Part shown: one piece after another, positions 17,963-25,552 of the stretch
Layout: each line of letters begins with the position of its first letter
Position numbering within the stretch: position 1 is the first letter of the stretch
Assembly: GCF_005519465.1 (NCBI RefSeq)
Contig: NZ_CP027858.1
Location: 682,001 to 746,000, forward strand
Reading direction: 5' to 3'
Length of the DNA: 64,000 nucleotides
Source of the DNA: Streptomyces clavuligerus
GTDB lineage: Bacteria; Actinomycetota; Actinomycetes; Streptomycetales; Streptomycetaceae
Program-made: the position numbers and the translations under genes
The notes under the pieces: model-generated
The model's database searches: none
What the model was told of the DNA's origin: nothing
Seen by the model: only the letters and a program-made list of their open reading frames with translations

Positions 17963-19252
17963 GTGGTCGAAGGCCCCCTCCGTCTCCGGCTGCCCTCCCT
18001 CCCCGCCCCGGGCCGGGACCCGCTGGAGCCGAAGGCGGGACGGGACACGGTACGGCGCCACAATCTGAGCCTGGTGCTGCGGGCGGTGCGGGACGCGGGC
18101 GAGATCACCCGCGCCGGGGTCGCCTCCCGGGTGGGGCTGACCCGCGCCGCGATCTCCTCCCTCGTGGAACAACTGCTGGAGCTGGGGTATCTCTCCGAGT
18201 CGGGCAAGACCTTCAGCGGACAGGCCGGACGGCCCGGCACCGTGCTCACGGTGGCGCGCACCGGGGTCGCCGGGATCGGCGTGGAGATCGACAGCCACGC
18301 GGTGAGCGTCTGCGTGGTGGACCTCGCCGGGACCGACCGGGTCCGTCTCGTCGAGCACCGGGACAACCGGTGCGCGCCGCCCGCCCAGGTGCTGCGGCGC
18401 GCGGCACTGATCGCCGCCCGGGCGCTCGGCGCGGCGGAGGAGCAGCGGCTGCGGCCGGTCGGCGTCGCGCTGGCGCTGCCCGGCCTGGTGGCCTCGGGCA
18501 CGGTCCGGCAGGCCGCCGCCCTCGGGTGGACACGGGTGCCCGCCGAGGACTCCTTCGCCGCCGCGCTGGCGGCGCTGCGGCCCCGGCGGCCCGCGCTGCC
18601 CGTCCGCTCCGAGAACGAGGCCAATCTCGCGGCCCTCGCGGAGCTGTGGTTCGGCGGCCTCGGAACGGTCCGCACCTTTCTCTACCTCGGCGGGGAGACC
18701 GCCATCGGCGGAGCGCTCGTCATCGGCGGCGAGCTGCTGCGCGGGGCGCACGGCTTCGCCGGGGAGATCGGGCACACCCCGGTGGCACCGGACGGGCCCG
18801 AGTGCCGCTGCGGTGCCCGCGGGTGTCTGGAGCAGTACGCGGGACGGCTCGCGCTGCTGCGCGCCGCGGGCGTCGGCGGGCAGGACGACCCGGACACCAC
18901 GGGTTCGGTGGCCGAGCTGGAACGGCGGGCGCGCGGCGGTGACGAGCGCGCGGTGGCCGCGCTGGAGCGGGCCGGGCTGATGCTGGGCCGGGTGCTGGCC
19001 GGGGCGGTGAACCTCTTCGACCCCGCCGCCGTCGTGCTCGGCGGGATCTATCGTCCGCTCTCCCCCTGGCTGGTGCCCCGGGCGGCGGGCGAGCTGTCCG
19101 CCCGGGCCGTCTCCGGGCTCTGGCCCCGCGCCGGAACGCGGCTGCGTCCCTCGTCGGCCGCCGCGGACGCGGCCCGGGGCGCGGCGGCCCTCGTGGTGCG
19201 GGACGTCCTCACCGACCCGCTGGCCCACGCGGAACGCGCTCCCGTGCCCTGA
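17963..19252 (+). CDS. ROK-family transcriptional regulator
   Basis: 429 residues. The N-terminal winged helix (about 25-95) reads RAGVASRVGLTRAAISSLVEQLLELGYLSE. The ROK kinase-like fold shows GIGVEIDSHAV, ENEANLAALAEL, ETAIGGALVIGGEL and the zinc signature CRCGARGCLEQY (about 281-292). Such proteins (NagC/XylR/Mlc type) repress sugar genes. Its target is unknown; no sugar operon is adjacent. GTG start, four bases after the ImmA gene. Confidence 0.87.
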   Translation: MVEGPLRLRLPSLPAPGRDPLEPKAGRDTVRRHNLSLVLRAVRDAGEITRAGVASRVGLTRAAISSLVEQLLELGYLSESGKTFSGQAGRPGTVLTVARTGVAGIGVEIDSHAVSVCVVDLAGTDRVRLVEHRDNRCAPPAQVLRRAALIAARALGAAEEQRLRPVGVALALPGLVASGTVRQAAALGWTRVPAEDSFAAALAALRPRRPALPVRSENEANLAALAELWFGGLGTVRTFLYLGGETAIGGALVIGGELLRGAHGFAGEIGHTPVAPDGPECRCGARGCLEQYAGRLALLRAAGVGGQDDPDTTGSVAELERRARGGDERAVAALERAGLMLGRVLAGAVNLFDPAAVVLGGIYRPLSPWLVPRAAGELSARAVSGLWPRAGTRLRPSSAAADAARGAAALVVRDVLTDPLAHAERAPVP

Positions 19253-19548
19253 CCGCCGCCCTGCCGCGGCACCGGCACCGCACCGGCACGGCACCGGCAC
19301 CGGCGTTGCTCCTCGTCGCACCCGCCGATGCACCCGCCGTCGCACCGGCAGGGCACCGGGCGGCCCGGGGATCGCTCCGGAATCGCACCGGTACCACGCC
19401 CGGTTCGGCCCGCGCACCGTCCCGGGCTGCGGGCTCCGGGCACCGTCCGTGGTCCGGTGCTCCACCGCGCCGGGTGCCCTTACCCGGCCGCGAGCTGCGG
19501 TGATCTTCTTCGTAGACTGTTGCGTACACCTCATAACCACCCCACCGC
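19253..19548. other. Intergenic region with GCACCGG-type short repeats
   Basis: No gene supported. The first ~200 bases are built from repeated CACCGGCACCGCACCGGCAC-like units. The last ~50 bases are AT-richer (TTCTTCGTAGACTGTTGCG) and probably hold the promoter for the antiporter pair. Confidence 0.5.
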
Positions 19549-19573
19549 TCACCCGCTCACGGTGAGCGGGTGA
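19549..19573. promoter_or_regulatory. Perfect 25-bp palindrome before the RCK_C/antiporter genes
   Basis: TCACCCGCTCAC (19549-19560), a single G, then GTGAGCGGGTGA (19562-19573). It lies 21 bases before the ATG, between likely promoter and ribosome site. It could be an operator or an RNA hairpin over the leader. Confidence 0.6.
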
Positions 19574-19594
19574 ACCACGTCTTGGGAGGCGAGC

Positions 19595-20065
19595 ATGGGC
19601 ACCCGCCGCACCTCATTGCCCGGAGTCGGGACACAGTACGACTTCATCACCGAGGAAGGACGGCACATCTCCGTCGTCGTCCACCACGACGGCCGGCGCT
19701 TCCTCGGCTTCTACGCCTCCGAGGACCCCGACGCCTGCCAGTTGGAGGTGCCGCTCTCCTCCGACGAGGCCACCGCGCTGGCCCACCTCATCGACCCGGC
19801 GCCCATCGACGCCGTCCGCACCGACGGGATCGACCTCGTCACCGAGCACATCCCGGTCGGCGCGCGCTCCCCGTACTCGGGACGGCTCCTCGGCGAGACG
19901 GCGGCGCGCACCCGTACGGGCGCCTCCATCGTCGCCGTGCTGCGCCGCACCGGCGCCCACCCGTCCCCCGGGCCGGACTTCCGGCTCACCACGGGGGACA
20001 CCCTGGTCGCCGTCGGCACCCGTGAGGGCGTGGACGCCCTCGCCGACATCATCGCCGGAGGCTGA
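19595..20065 (+). CDS. RCK_C-domain regulatory subunit of a cation/proton antiporter
   Basis: 156 residues, soluble. The C-terminal half (about 75-155) is a TrkA-C/RCK_C fold (HIPVGARSPYSGRLLGE, TGASIVAVLRR, DTLVAVGTREGVDAL). This domain binds c-di-AMP in KhtT and in streptomycete CpeA-type proteins. The N-terminal half is an extra beta-rich module. It is one base from the antiporter gene and is predicted to gate it. GGGAGG precedes the ATG. c-di-AMP binding is inferred from the family. Confidence 0.83.
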   Translation: MGTRRTSLPGVGTQYDFITEEGRHISVVVHHDGRRFLGFYASEDPDACQLEVPLSSDEATALAHLIDPAPIDAVRTDGIDLVTEHIPVGARSPYSGRLLGETAARTRTGASIVAVLRRTGAHPSPGPDFRLTTGDTLVAVGTREGVDALADIIAGG

Positions 20066-20066
20066 G

Positions 20067-21371
20067 GTGCACGGGACCACCACCCTGCTGATAGAACTCG
20101 GCGCGATCATCATGGGCCTCGGGCTCATCGGCAGGTTCGCGGGCCGGATCGGACTCTCCCCCATCCCCCTCTATCTGCTGGTCGGACTGGCCTTCGGGAC
20201 CGGTGGGCTGCTGCCGCTCAGCGCCAGCGAGGACTTCATCGCCGTCGGCGCCGAGATCGGCGTCATCCTGCTGCTGTTGCTGCTCGGCCTGGAGTACAGC
20301 GCGTCCGAACTCGTCGGCAGCCTCAAGACGCAGTACCCCTCCGGCCTGGTCGACTTCGTCCTCAACGCGCTGCCCGGGGCCGCTGCGGCGCTGCTGCTGG
20401 GCTGGGGGCCGGTCGCGGCGGTCGCGCTGGCGGGCGTCACCTGGATCTCGTCCTCGGGCGTGATCGCCAAGGTCCTCACCGACCTGGGGCGGCTGGGCAA
20501 CCGGGAGACCCCCGTCGTCCTCGGCATCCTGGTGATGGAGGACCTGGCGATGGCGGTGTATCTGCCGCTGCTCACCGCGCTGCTGGCGGGCGTGGGGCTC
20601 GCGGGCGGCAGCATCACCCTGCTCATCGCGCTCGGCACCGTCGGCATCGTGCTCTATCTCGCGCTCCGGCACGGCCGGGTGATCAGCCGCGCGGTCTCCT
20701 CCGACAATCCCGAGATGCTGCTCCTCGTCGTCCTGGGGCTGACCCTGCTGGTCGCGGGCATCGCCCAGGAACTCCAGGTGTCCGCCGCCGTGGGCGCGTT
20801 CCTCGTCGGCATCGCCCTGTCGGGCGAGGTCGCCGAGGGCGCGCGCAAGCTGCTGACACCTCTGCGGGATCTGTTCGCGGCGGTGTTCTTCGTCTTCTTC
20901 GGGCTGTCGACCGACCCGAACGAGATTCCTCCGGTACTGCTGCCCGCGCTGCTGCTCGCGGTGGTCACCGCCGTCACCAAGGTCTTCACCGGCTGGTACG
21001 CGGCCCGGCGCGCGGGCATCGCGCCCAAGGGCAGGCTCCGGGCCGGTGGCGCCCTGGTGGCCCGTGGCGAGTTCTCCATCGTCATCGCGGGTCTCGCGGT
21101 CGCGACGGAGCCCCGGATCGGTCCCATCGCGACGGCGTATGTGCTGATCCTGGTCGTTCTGGGGCCGCTGGCGGCGCGCTGGACCGAGCCGCTGGTGCTG
21201 CCGCTGCTGGAACGCCGCACGGCGGGGGCGGGCACGACCTCGGGCACAGCCTCGGGCACGGCGGAGCCGTCGGCGCCCGCCGCCCCGGAGGCCGCGCCGG
21301 CCGCCGGGCCGAAGGCCCCGGAGCCCGCGGACCCCGAGGGCTCCCCCTCCCCCACGGGCCACGGCACCTGA
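20067..21371 (+). CDS. CPA2-family cation/proton antiporter membrane subunit
   Basis: 434 residues with 12-13 hydrophobic segments. Typical CPA2 sequences are present: PIPLYLLVGLAFG, GVILLLLLLGLEYS, WISSSGVIAKVL and VSAAVGAFLVGIALSG. It probably exports K+ or Na+ in exchange for protons and is controlled by the RCK_C partner. The last ~45 residues form an Ala/Pro/Glu-rich cytoplasmic tail. GTG 20067 lies one base after the upstream stop, so translation is coupled. A 13-bp terminator hairpin follows. Confidence 0.86.
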   Translation: MHGTTTLLIELGAIIMGLGLIGRFAGRIGLSPIPLYLLVGLAFGTGGLLPLSASEDFIAVGAEIGVILLLLLLGLEYSASELVGSLKTQYPSGLVDFVLNALPGAAAALLLGWGPVAAVALAGVTWISSSGVIAKVLTDLGRLGNRETPVVLGILVMEDLAMAVYLPLLTALLAGVGLAGGSITLLIALGTVGIVLYLALRHGRVISRAVSSDNPEMLLLVVLGLTLLVAGIAQELQVSAAVGAFLVGIALSGEVAEGARKLLTPLRDLFAAVFFVFFGLSTDPNEIPPVLLPALLLAVVTAVTKVFTGWYAARRAGIAPKGRLRAGGALVARGEFSIVIAGLAVATEPRIGPIATAYVLILVVLGPLAARWTEPLVLPLLERRTAGAGTTSGTASGTAEPSAPAAPEAAPAAGPKAPEPADPEGSPSPTGHGT

Positions 21372-21386
21372 CGCTCCCGCAGCCGC

Positions 21387-21430
21387 GCACGGGGCCCGCT
21401 CGCACCCTCGGGTACGGGCGGGCCCCGTGC
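21387..21430. terminator. 13-bp hairpin after the antiporter
   Basis: GCACGGGGCCCGC (21387-21399) pairs perfectly with GCGGGCCCCGTGC (21418-21430), 16 bases after the stop codon. Confidence 0.85.
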
Positions 21431-22210
21431 CGTGTTCGTGGGTGTCCACGAGGTACGGGGGCGGAAAGCGCCACGGCGGCGCGCGTTCCGCCCTCCGGGC
21501 CGCGGACGGTACGGGGTGACGCGCGCCCCATGGGGCGGACGGGGCAGGGGTGCCGGGCGATTCCCGTTCCGGGCTGTCTTCGTCGTGATCCACGAGGCCG
21601 GGAGCGGTTGCCACCGCGGGCTGTCTTCGTGGTGATCCGGGCGCCGGGCGCGGGGGAACCGACGGCGCGCGACCGGCGCGAGGAAGATCCGTGGTGCCTG
21701 TGGGCAGTGCCGTGCTCCCGAGCACGGTTCGGGTGCCCGCCGCCGGACCGGGCCTGCCGCCGTGGTCCGCCCCGGCCCCGGCGGCCGTCGCCGGGCTCCC
21801 GTGAATCCGCGCCACGAGGGCCGGACCCCTCCTCGGCCGCTGTCCCGCGCAGCGCTGCGGGCGGGGCGCGGTCGCCCCGGGCACGCGGGAGTTCCTCGTC
21901 CGGGAGGAGTGCTCCGCCGCCCTCCGCCGCGACGGTCCGGGGCGTCCGGGCCACGCGCCACGCGGGCCGTCGGAAGAGGAGTGCCCGCAGCGCGAGGGAC
22001 TGGCCTTCCGGGCCACGCGCGCGGGCCGTCGCCTGTTCACGCCCCCCGGGCCGGGTGCCCCTCCCTCGGACACCCGGCCCTCCGTCCCTCCGGAGCCGTC
22101 GCGGCGGGGGACGGAGGGCCGCCGCCGCCCCACGGAGCGCCCCGGTACGGGTGCGCGCGGGACAGCGGACCGGCCAGGGGCTCGGGCCCCCCTGAGCCCC
22201 TGGCCGGTGC
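21431..22210. other. Intergenic region with short direct repeats
   Basis: No gene supported. CGGGCTGTCTTCGT(C/G)GTGATCC occurs at 21570-21591 and 21617-21638, with a weaker third relative near 21430. The rest is GC-rich without family-like translation. Confidence 0.5.
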
Positions 22211-25200
22211 TCAGGGCCGCCGGGCCCCGGGGCCCGGCGGGCGGGGCGGCCGGTCCCCGGGCGCCGCGGACCCCGCCGGGCCCGGTGGACGCGCCGCGCG
22301 GAGCGGGAGCGGCGGGGACACGGCGTGGGGCCGGGGGTCGCACGGCGCGGGCGGGGCCGTGCGGTCCACGGTGCCGCCCTCGGTGCGGGGCGGCCGGGCC
22401 GGTGGGACGCAGAGGGACGACGCCAGGGCCTGAGGGGGCCGTTCGCGCGGTGTCCGGCGGAGTTCGGCGGGCTCCGGCAGCCTCTCGCCCGCCGGGACGC
22501 GGGGGGACGCCGGTCGGCCCCGGCGTTCCCCGGTCTCCGGGCCGTCCGAGGCCGCCGGGAGGGCCGGGAGAACGGGGAACGCGGCGGCGGTGACGACGGC
22601 CCCGGCGACGCCCGGCACGCCGTTCAGCGCCGTCCCGATCGCGCCGGGCTCCACCCGGCGGCCGAGGGCCGTGCCCTGTCCGGTTCCTGTGCTTCCCGCG
22701 GTTCCTGTGTTTCCCGCGGTTCCGGTGGCCCCGTTCGGCCCCGTGGTCCTGGTGCCCCGCGCCGCGTCCGTGGCCCTTGCCGTGTTCACGGGTGCGGCGG
22801 GCCGGTCGCCGTACCGGCCGACGACATCGATCCTGCCGTCGGGCAGATGACGGCCCCGGTCCCCGGTCCGGAAGAGCAGCCGCCCGGCCGTGAACGGGTC
22901 GGGGACGAACCTCTCCTCCGTGGCGTCCGGCCGCCGGTGGTAGCCGAGGGCGACACCCGTGCCGCCGACGCACAGCTCCCCCAGCCCGCCCGGCGGTACG
23001 GGCGCCAGCCCCTCGTCGAGGATGCGGACGGTGGCCCCGGGCACCGGCCGCCCGATGTCCACCCGCTCCGGCCAGCGGTCGGGGTTCCCGGTGAGACGTC
23101 CGGCGGTCACGACATGCGTCTCGGGCGGGCCGTACTGGTGGTCGAGGACCCCGCCGGGCAGCCCGGCGAAGAACGCCCGTACGGCGGGGGTGATCTCCAG
23201 CCGCCCGCCCGTGCCGACGACGACCTCCCGCAGGGCCGCCGGGCGGCGCCCGGCGGCCGTCGCGCACTCGGCGAGCCGTCGCAGGGCGGGAGCGGGCAGG
23301 AAGAGCCGTTCCACCCGGTGGGCGTCGAGCAGGGCGAGCAGCCGCACCGGGTCGCGACGGGCTTCCCGGTCGGCCAGGACGAGGGTGCCCCCGGCGGCCC
23401 AGGTGCTCAGGGCCTCCTGGAACACCGTGTCCTGGCCCCACGGGGCGAACTGGGCGGTCCTCAGCGGCAGCCGGCCGGAGCGGCGGACCTGGCGGGCGAC
23501 GACGGCGGCGAGGGCCCGGTGCGGCATCAGCACCCCCGTGGGGCGGCCGGTGGAGCCGGCCGGGTGGACGAGGTAGGCCGGGTCCTCGGGGCGTACGCGC
23601 ACGGCGGCGGGGCCGCGCCGGACGCCGCCCCGGCACTCCTCGACGAGCAGGACCTCGGCCCGTGCCCGTGCGACGGCCGGTGAGCGCGCGGTGCGGCGGT
23701 CCGTCAGCACGGCCGTCACCCGGCTGTCGTCCAGCACGGAGGCGAGCCGCCCGGCCGGGTGCGCGGGGTCGAGCGGGACACAGCAGCAGCCTGCCTTGAG
23801 CACCCCGAGGAGGGCGACGGGCAGATACGGGGAGGGGTGCAGCAGCACGCCGACGGCGGCACGGGCGTGTCCGGCCGCCGTCAGCCGGGCGGCGACCGCG
23901 TCGGACGCCGCGTCGAGCCGGGCGTAGGTCAGCCGTTCCGTCCCGTGCTCGACGGCGACGGCGGCGGGCGCGCGCCGGACGGACCGGGCGAACGCCTCGG
24001 CGGCGAGGGCCGGGCCGGCCACCGGGGCGGGGCCGTGCGCCCAGGTCAGCGTGGCCCGTTCGTGGTCGTCCGGGGTGAGCGCGGCCAGCCGGGCCACCGC
24101 GGCGCCGGGGCGGGCCAGGGCGTCGTCCAGCAGGGTGCGGAAGCGGTCGGCGAGCCGCCGGGCGGTCGCGGAGGTGAGGAGTCCGGCGGCGTACTCCAGC
24201 CGCCCGGAGATGGTCCGGGCACCGGGGTCGGGGACGAGGTGGAGCAGGACGTCGAACGCGGCGGTGCCGTTGTGGGGACGGAGCCGTTCGGCCCGTACAC
24301 CCGGCAGCGCGAGACCCGGGGGCGGCCCGTCGTCCACGGCCAGCACCACCTGGAACAGCGGGGCCGGGGGGCGGCCGGGGCGCTGCTCCCCGGCGGCTCC
24401 CCACCGCCCGGCGGCCCCGGCCTCCCGCAGCAGCCGGGTCAGGGGGACGTCCGCGTGCGCGCGGACGGAGCGGAGCGTGTCCGCGACCGCCGTGACCAGT
24501 TCCGCGAAGGTGGTGTCCGGGGCCAGCCGGGCGCGCAGCGGCAGGGCGCCCCCGAGACGGGCGACCACGGCCGCGGCGGTGGCCGCGTCGCGCCGGGGCA
24601 CCGGGACGCCGATGACGAGGTCCCGCTGTCCGCCGTGCCGGGCGATCAGCGCGACGAGGGCGGCGGCGAGTACGGCGTACGGGGTCGCCCGCAGCTCCCG
24701 GCACCGTCCGTAGAGCCGGGCGGTGGTCCCCGCGCCGAGGACGAGGTCGACCACGGCGCCCCGGCCGCCGGGGGTGTCGGTGCGGGGGCGGTCGAGCGGG
24801 AAGGAGGACTCGGGGGGCGCCCCGTCGAGGGCGCCCCTCCAGTAGGCCAGGGACGCCTCGCACGGGGCGGGCCGGGCGCCGCGGGCCAGGGCGAGCGGGC
24901 CGGGCTGGAGCGGCACCGGCGGGAGCGGGGGTTCCGGCAGGCCCAGGGCGGCGCGGTAGAGGCTGCTGAACTCCTCGTCGAACACATGCAGCGACCGGGC
25001 GTCGACGGCGACGCGGTGGACGGCGACGGCGAGTACCGCGTCACCGGTCCGGCCGTCCGCCCCGGCGCCGCGTCGGCCCGCCACTGTCTCCGCCTCCGCC
25101 GTATCCGCCGTATCCGCCTCCGTCGTCGTCTGTGCCGTCTGTGTCGTCTGTGTCGTCTGTGTCGTCTGTGTCGTCTCCAGGAGGGTCGCCCGCAGCAGGG

Positions 25201-25552
25201 GCGGCCGGTCCAGCGGCAGCCGCACGGACACGGCCTCACGGAGGGCGGCGGGCAGGTCCTCGGCGGTGGTCCGCCGCCGGGCCAGCGGTACCGGCATCGG
25301 CGGCAGCACCTCCTGCCGCAGCTCCGGCCCGATCCGCCGCACGCTGCTGCGCAGTGCCTCGTGCCGCTGGACGAGGGCGGTGAGCGCGGCTTCGACCGCG
25401 CCGGGGTCGACGGGGCCCATGAGGCGGTGCACCCAGTTCTCCACGTACTGCGGGGTGCCGTCGCCCCGGGTGTCGTCGCGCCAGATCGCCTCCTGCTCGG
25501 GGGAGAGCGGGTACGAGGGGAGCGGGGATCGGGGGGCGGGGCCGGTCGTCAT
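22211..25552 (-). CDS. NRPS-like condensation-adenylation protein with altered active sites
   Basis: 1113 residues. The condensation domain (about 10-440) has its HHxxxDG motif changed to HRVAVDA (residues 179-185), so the catalytic second His is Arg. The adenylation domain (about 460-870) has AGSTGRPTGV in place of TSGSTGxPKGV, a retained Asp in FAPWGQDTVFQEAL, YGPPETHVVTA and LFRTGDRGRHLPDG. The C-terminal subdomain is broken by a ~40-residue Thr/Gly-rich insert before GRRVEPGAI. It ends in a Pro/Arg-rich tail with no A10 Lys motif and no carrier domain. Thr-Gln-Thr repeats (about 125-142) interrupt the condensation domain. ATG overlaps the upstream stop (ATGA). It may be decaying or repurposed. 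Confidence 0.78.
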   Translation of the reverse strand: MTTGPAPRSPLPSYPLSPEQEAIWRDDTRGDGTPQYVENWVHRLMGPVDPGAVEAALTALVQRHEALRSSVRRIGPELRQEVLPPMPVPLARRRTTAEDLPAALREAVSVRLPLDRPPLLRATLLETTQTTQTTQTTQTAQTTTEADTADTAEAETVAGRRGAGADGRTGDAVLAVAVHRVAVDARSLHVFDEEFSSLYRAALGLPEPPLPPVPLQPGPLALARGARPAPCEASLAYWRGALDGAPPESSFPLDRPRTDTPGGRGAVVDLVLGAGTTARLYGRCRELRATPYAVLAAALVALIARHGGQRDLVIGVPVPRRDAATAAAVVARLGGALPLRARLAPDTTFAELVTAVADTLRSVRAHADVPLTRLLREAGAAGRWGAAGEQRPGRPPAPLFQVVLAVDDGPPPGLALPGVRAERLRPHNGTAAFDVLLHLVPDPGARTISGRLEYAAGLLTSATARRLADRFRTLLDDALARPGAAVARLAALTPDDHERATLTWAHGPAPVAGPALAAEAFARSVRRAPAAVAVEHGTERLTYARLDAASDAVAARLTAAGHARAAVGVLLHPSPYLPVALLGVLKAGCCCVPLDPAHPAGRLASVLDDSRVTAVLTDRRTARSPAVARARAEVLLVEECRGGVRRGPAAVRVRPEDPAYLVHPAGSTGRPTGVLMPHRALAAVVARQVRRSGRLPLRTAQFAPWGQDTVFQEALSTWAAGGTLVLADREARRDPVRLLALLDAHRVERLFLPAPALRRLAECATAAGRRPAALREVVVGTGGRLEITPAVRAFFAGLPGGVLDHQYGPPETHVVTAGRLTGNPDRWPERVDIGRPVPGATVRILDEGLAPVPPGGLGELCVGGTGVALGYHRRPDATEERFVPDPFTAGRLLFRTGDRGRHLPDGRIDVVGRYGDRPAAPVNTARATDAARGTRTTGPNGATGTAGNTGTAGSTGTGQGTALGRRVEPGAIGTALNGVPGVAGAVVTAAAFPVLPALPAASDGPETGERRGRPASPRVPAGERLPEPAELRRTPRERPPQALASSLCVPPARPPRTEGGTVDRTAPPAPCDPRPHAVSPPLPLRAARPPGPAGSAAPGDRPPRPPGPGARRP
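25128..25176. repeat. 9-bp minisatellite inside the condensation domain gene
   Basis: About five tandem GTCGTCTGT units, encoding Thr-Gln-Thr on the minus strand. A unit length that is a multiple of three keeps the reading frame. Confidence 0.8.

Noticed and set aside
20049..24863. Long minus-strand open frame opposite the antiporter and across the C-A gene
   Set aside because: Arg/Gly/Gln-rich translation without domains; the true genes are CPA2 (+) and the C-A protein in another frame.
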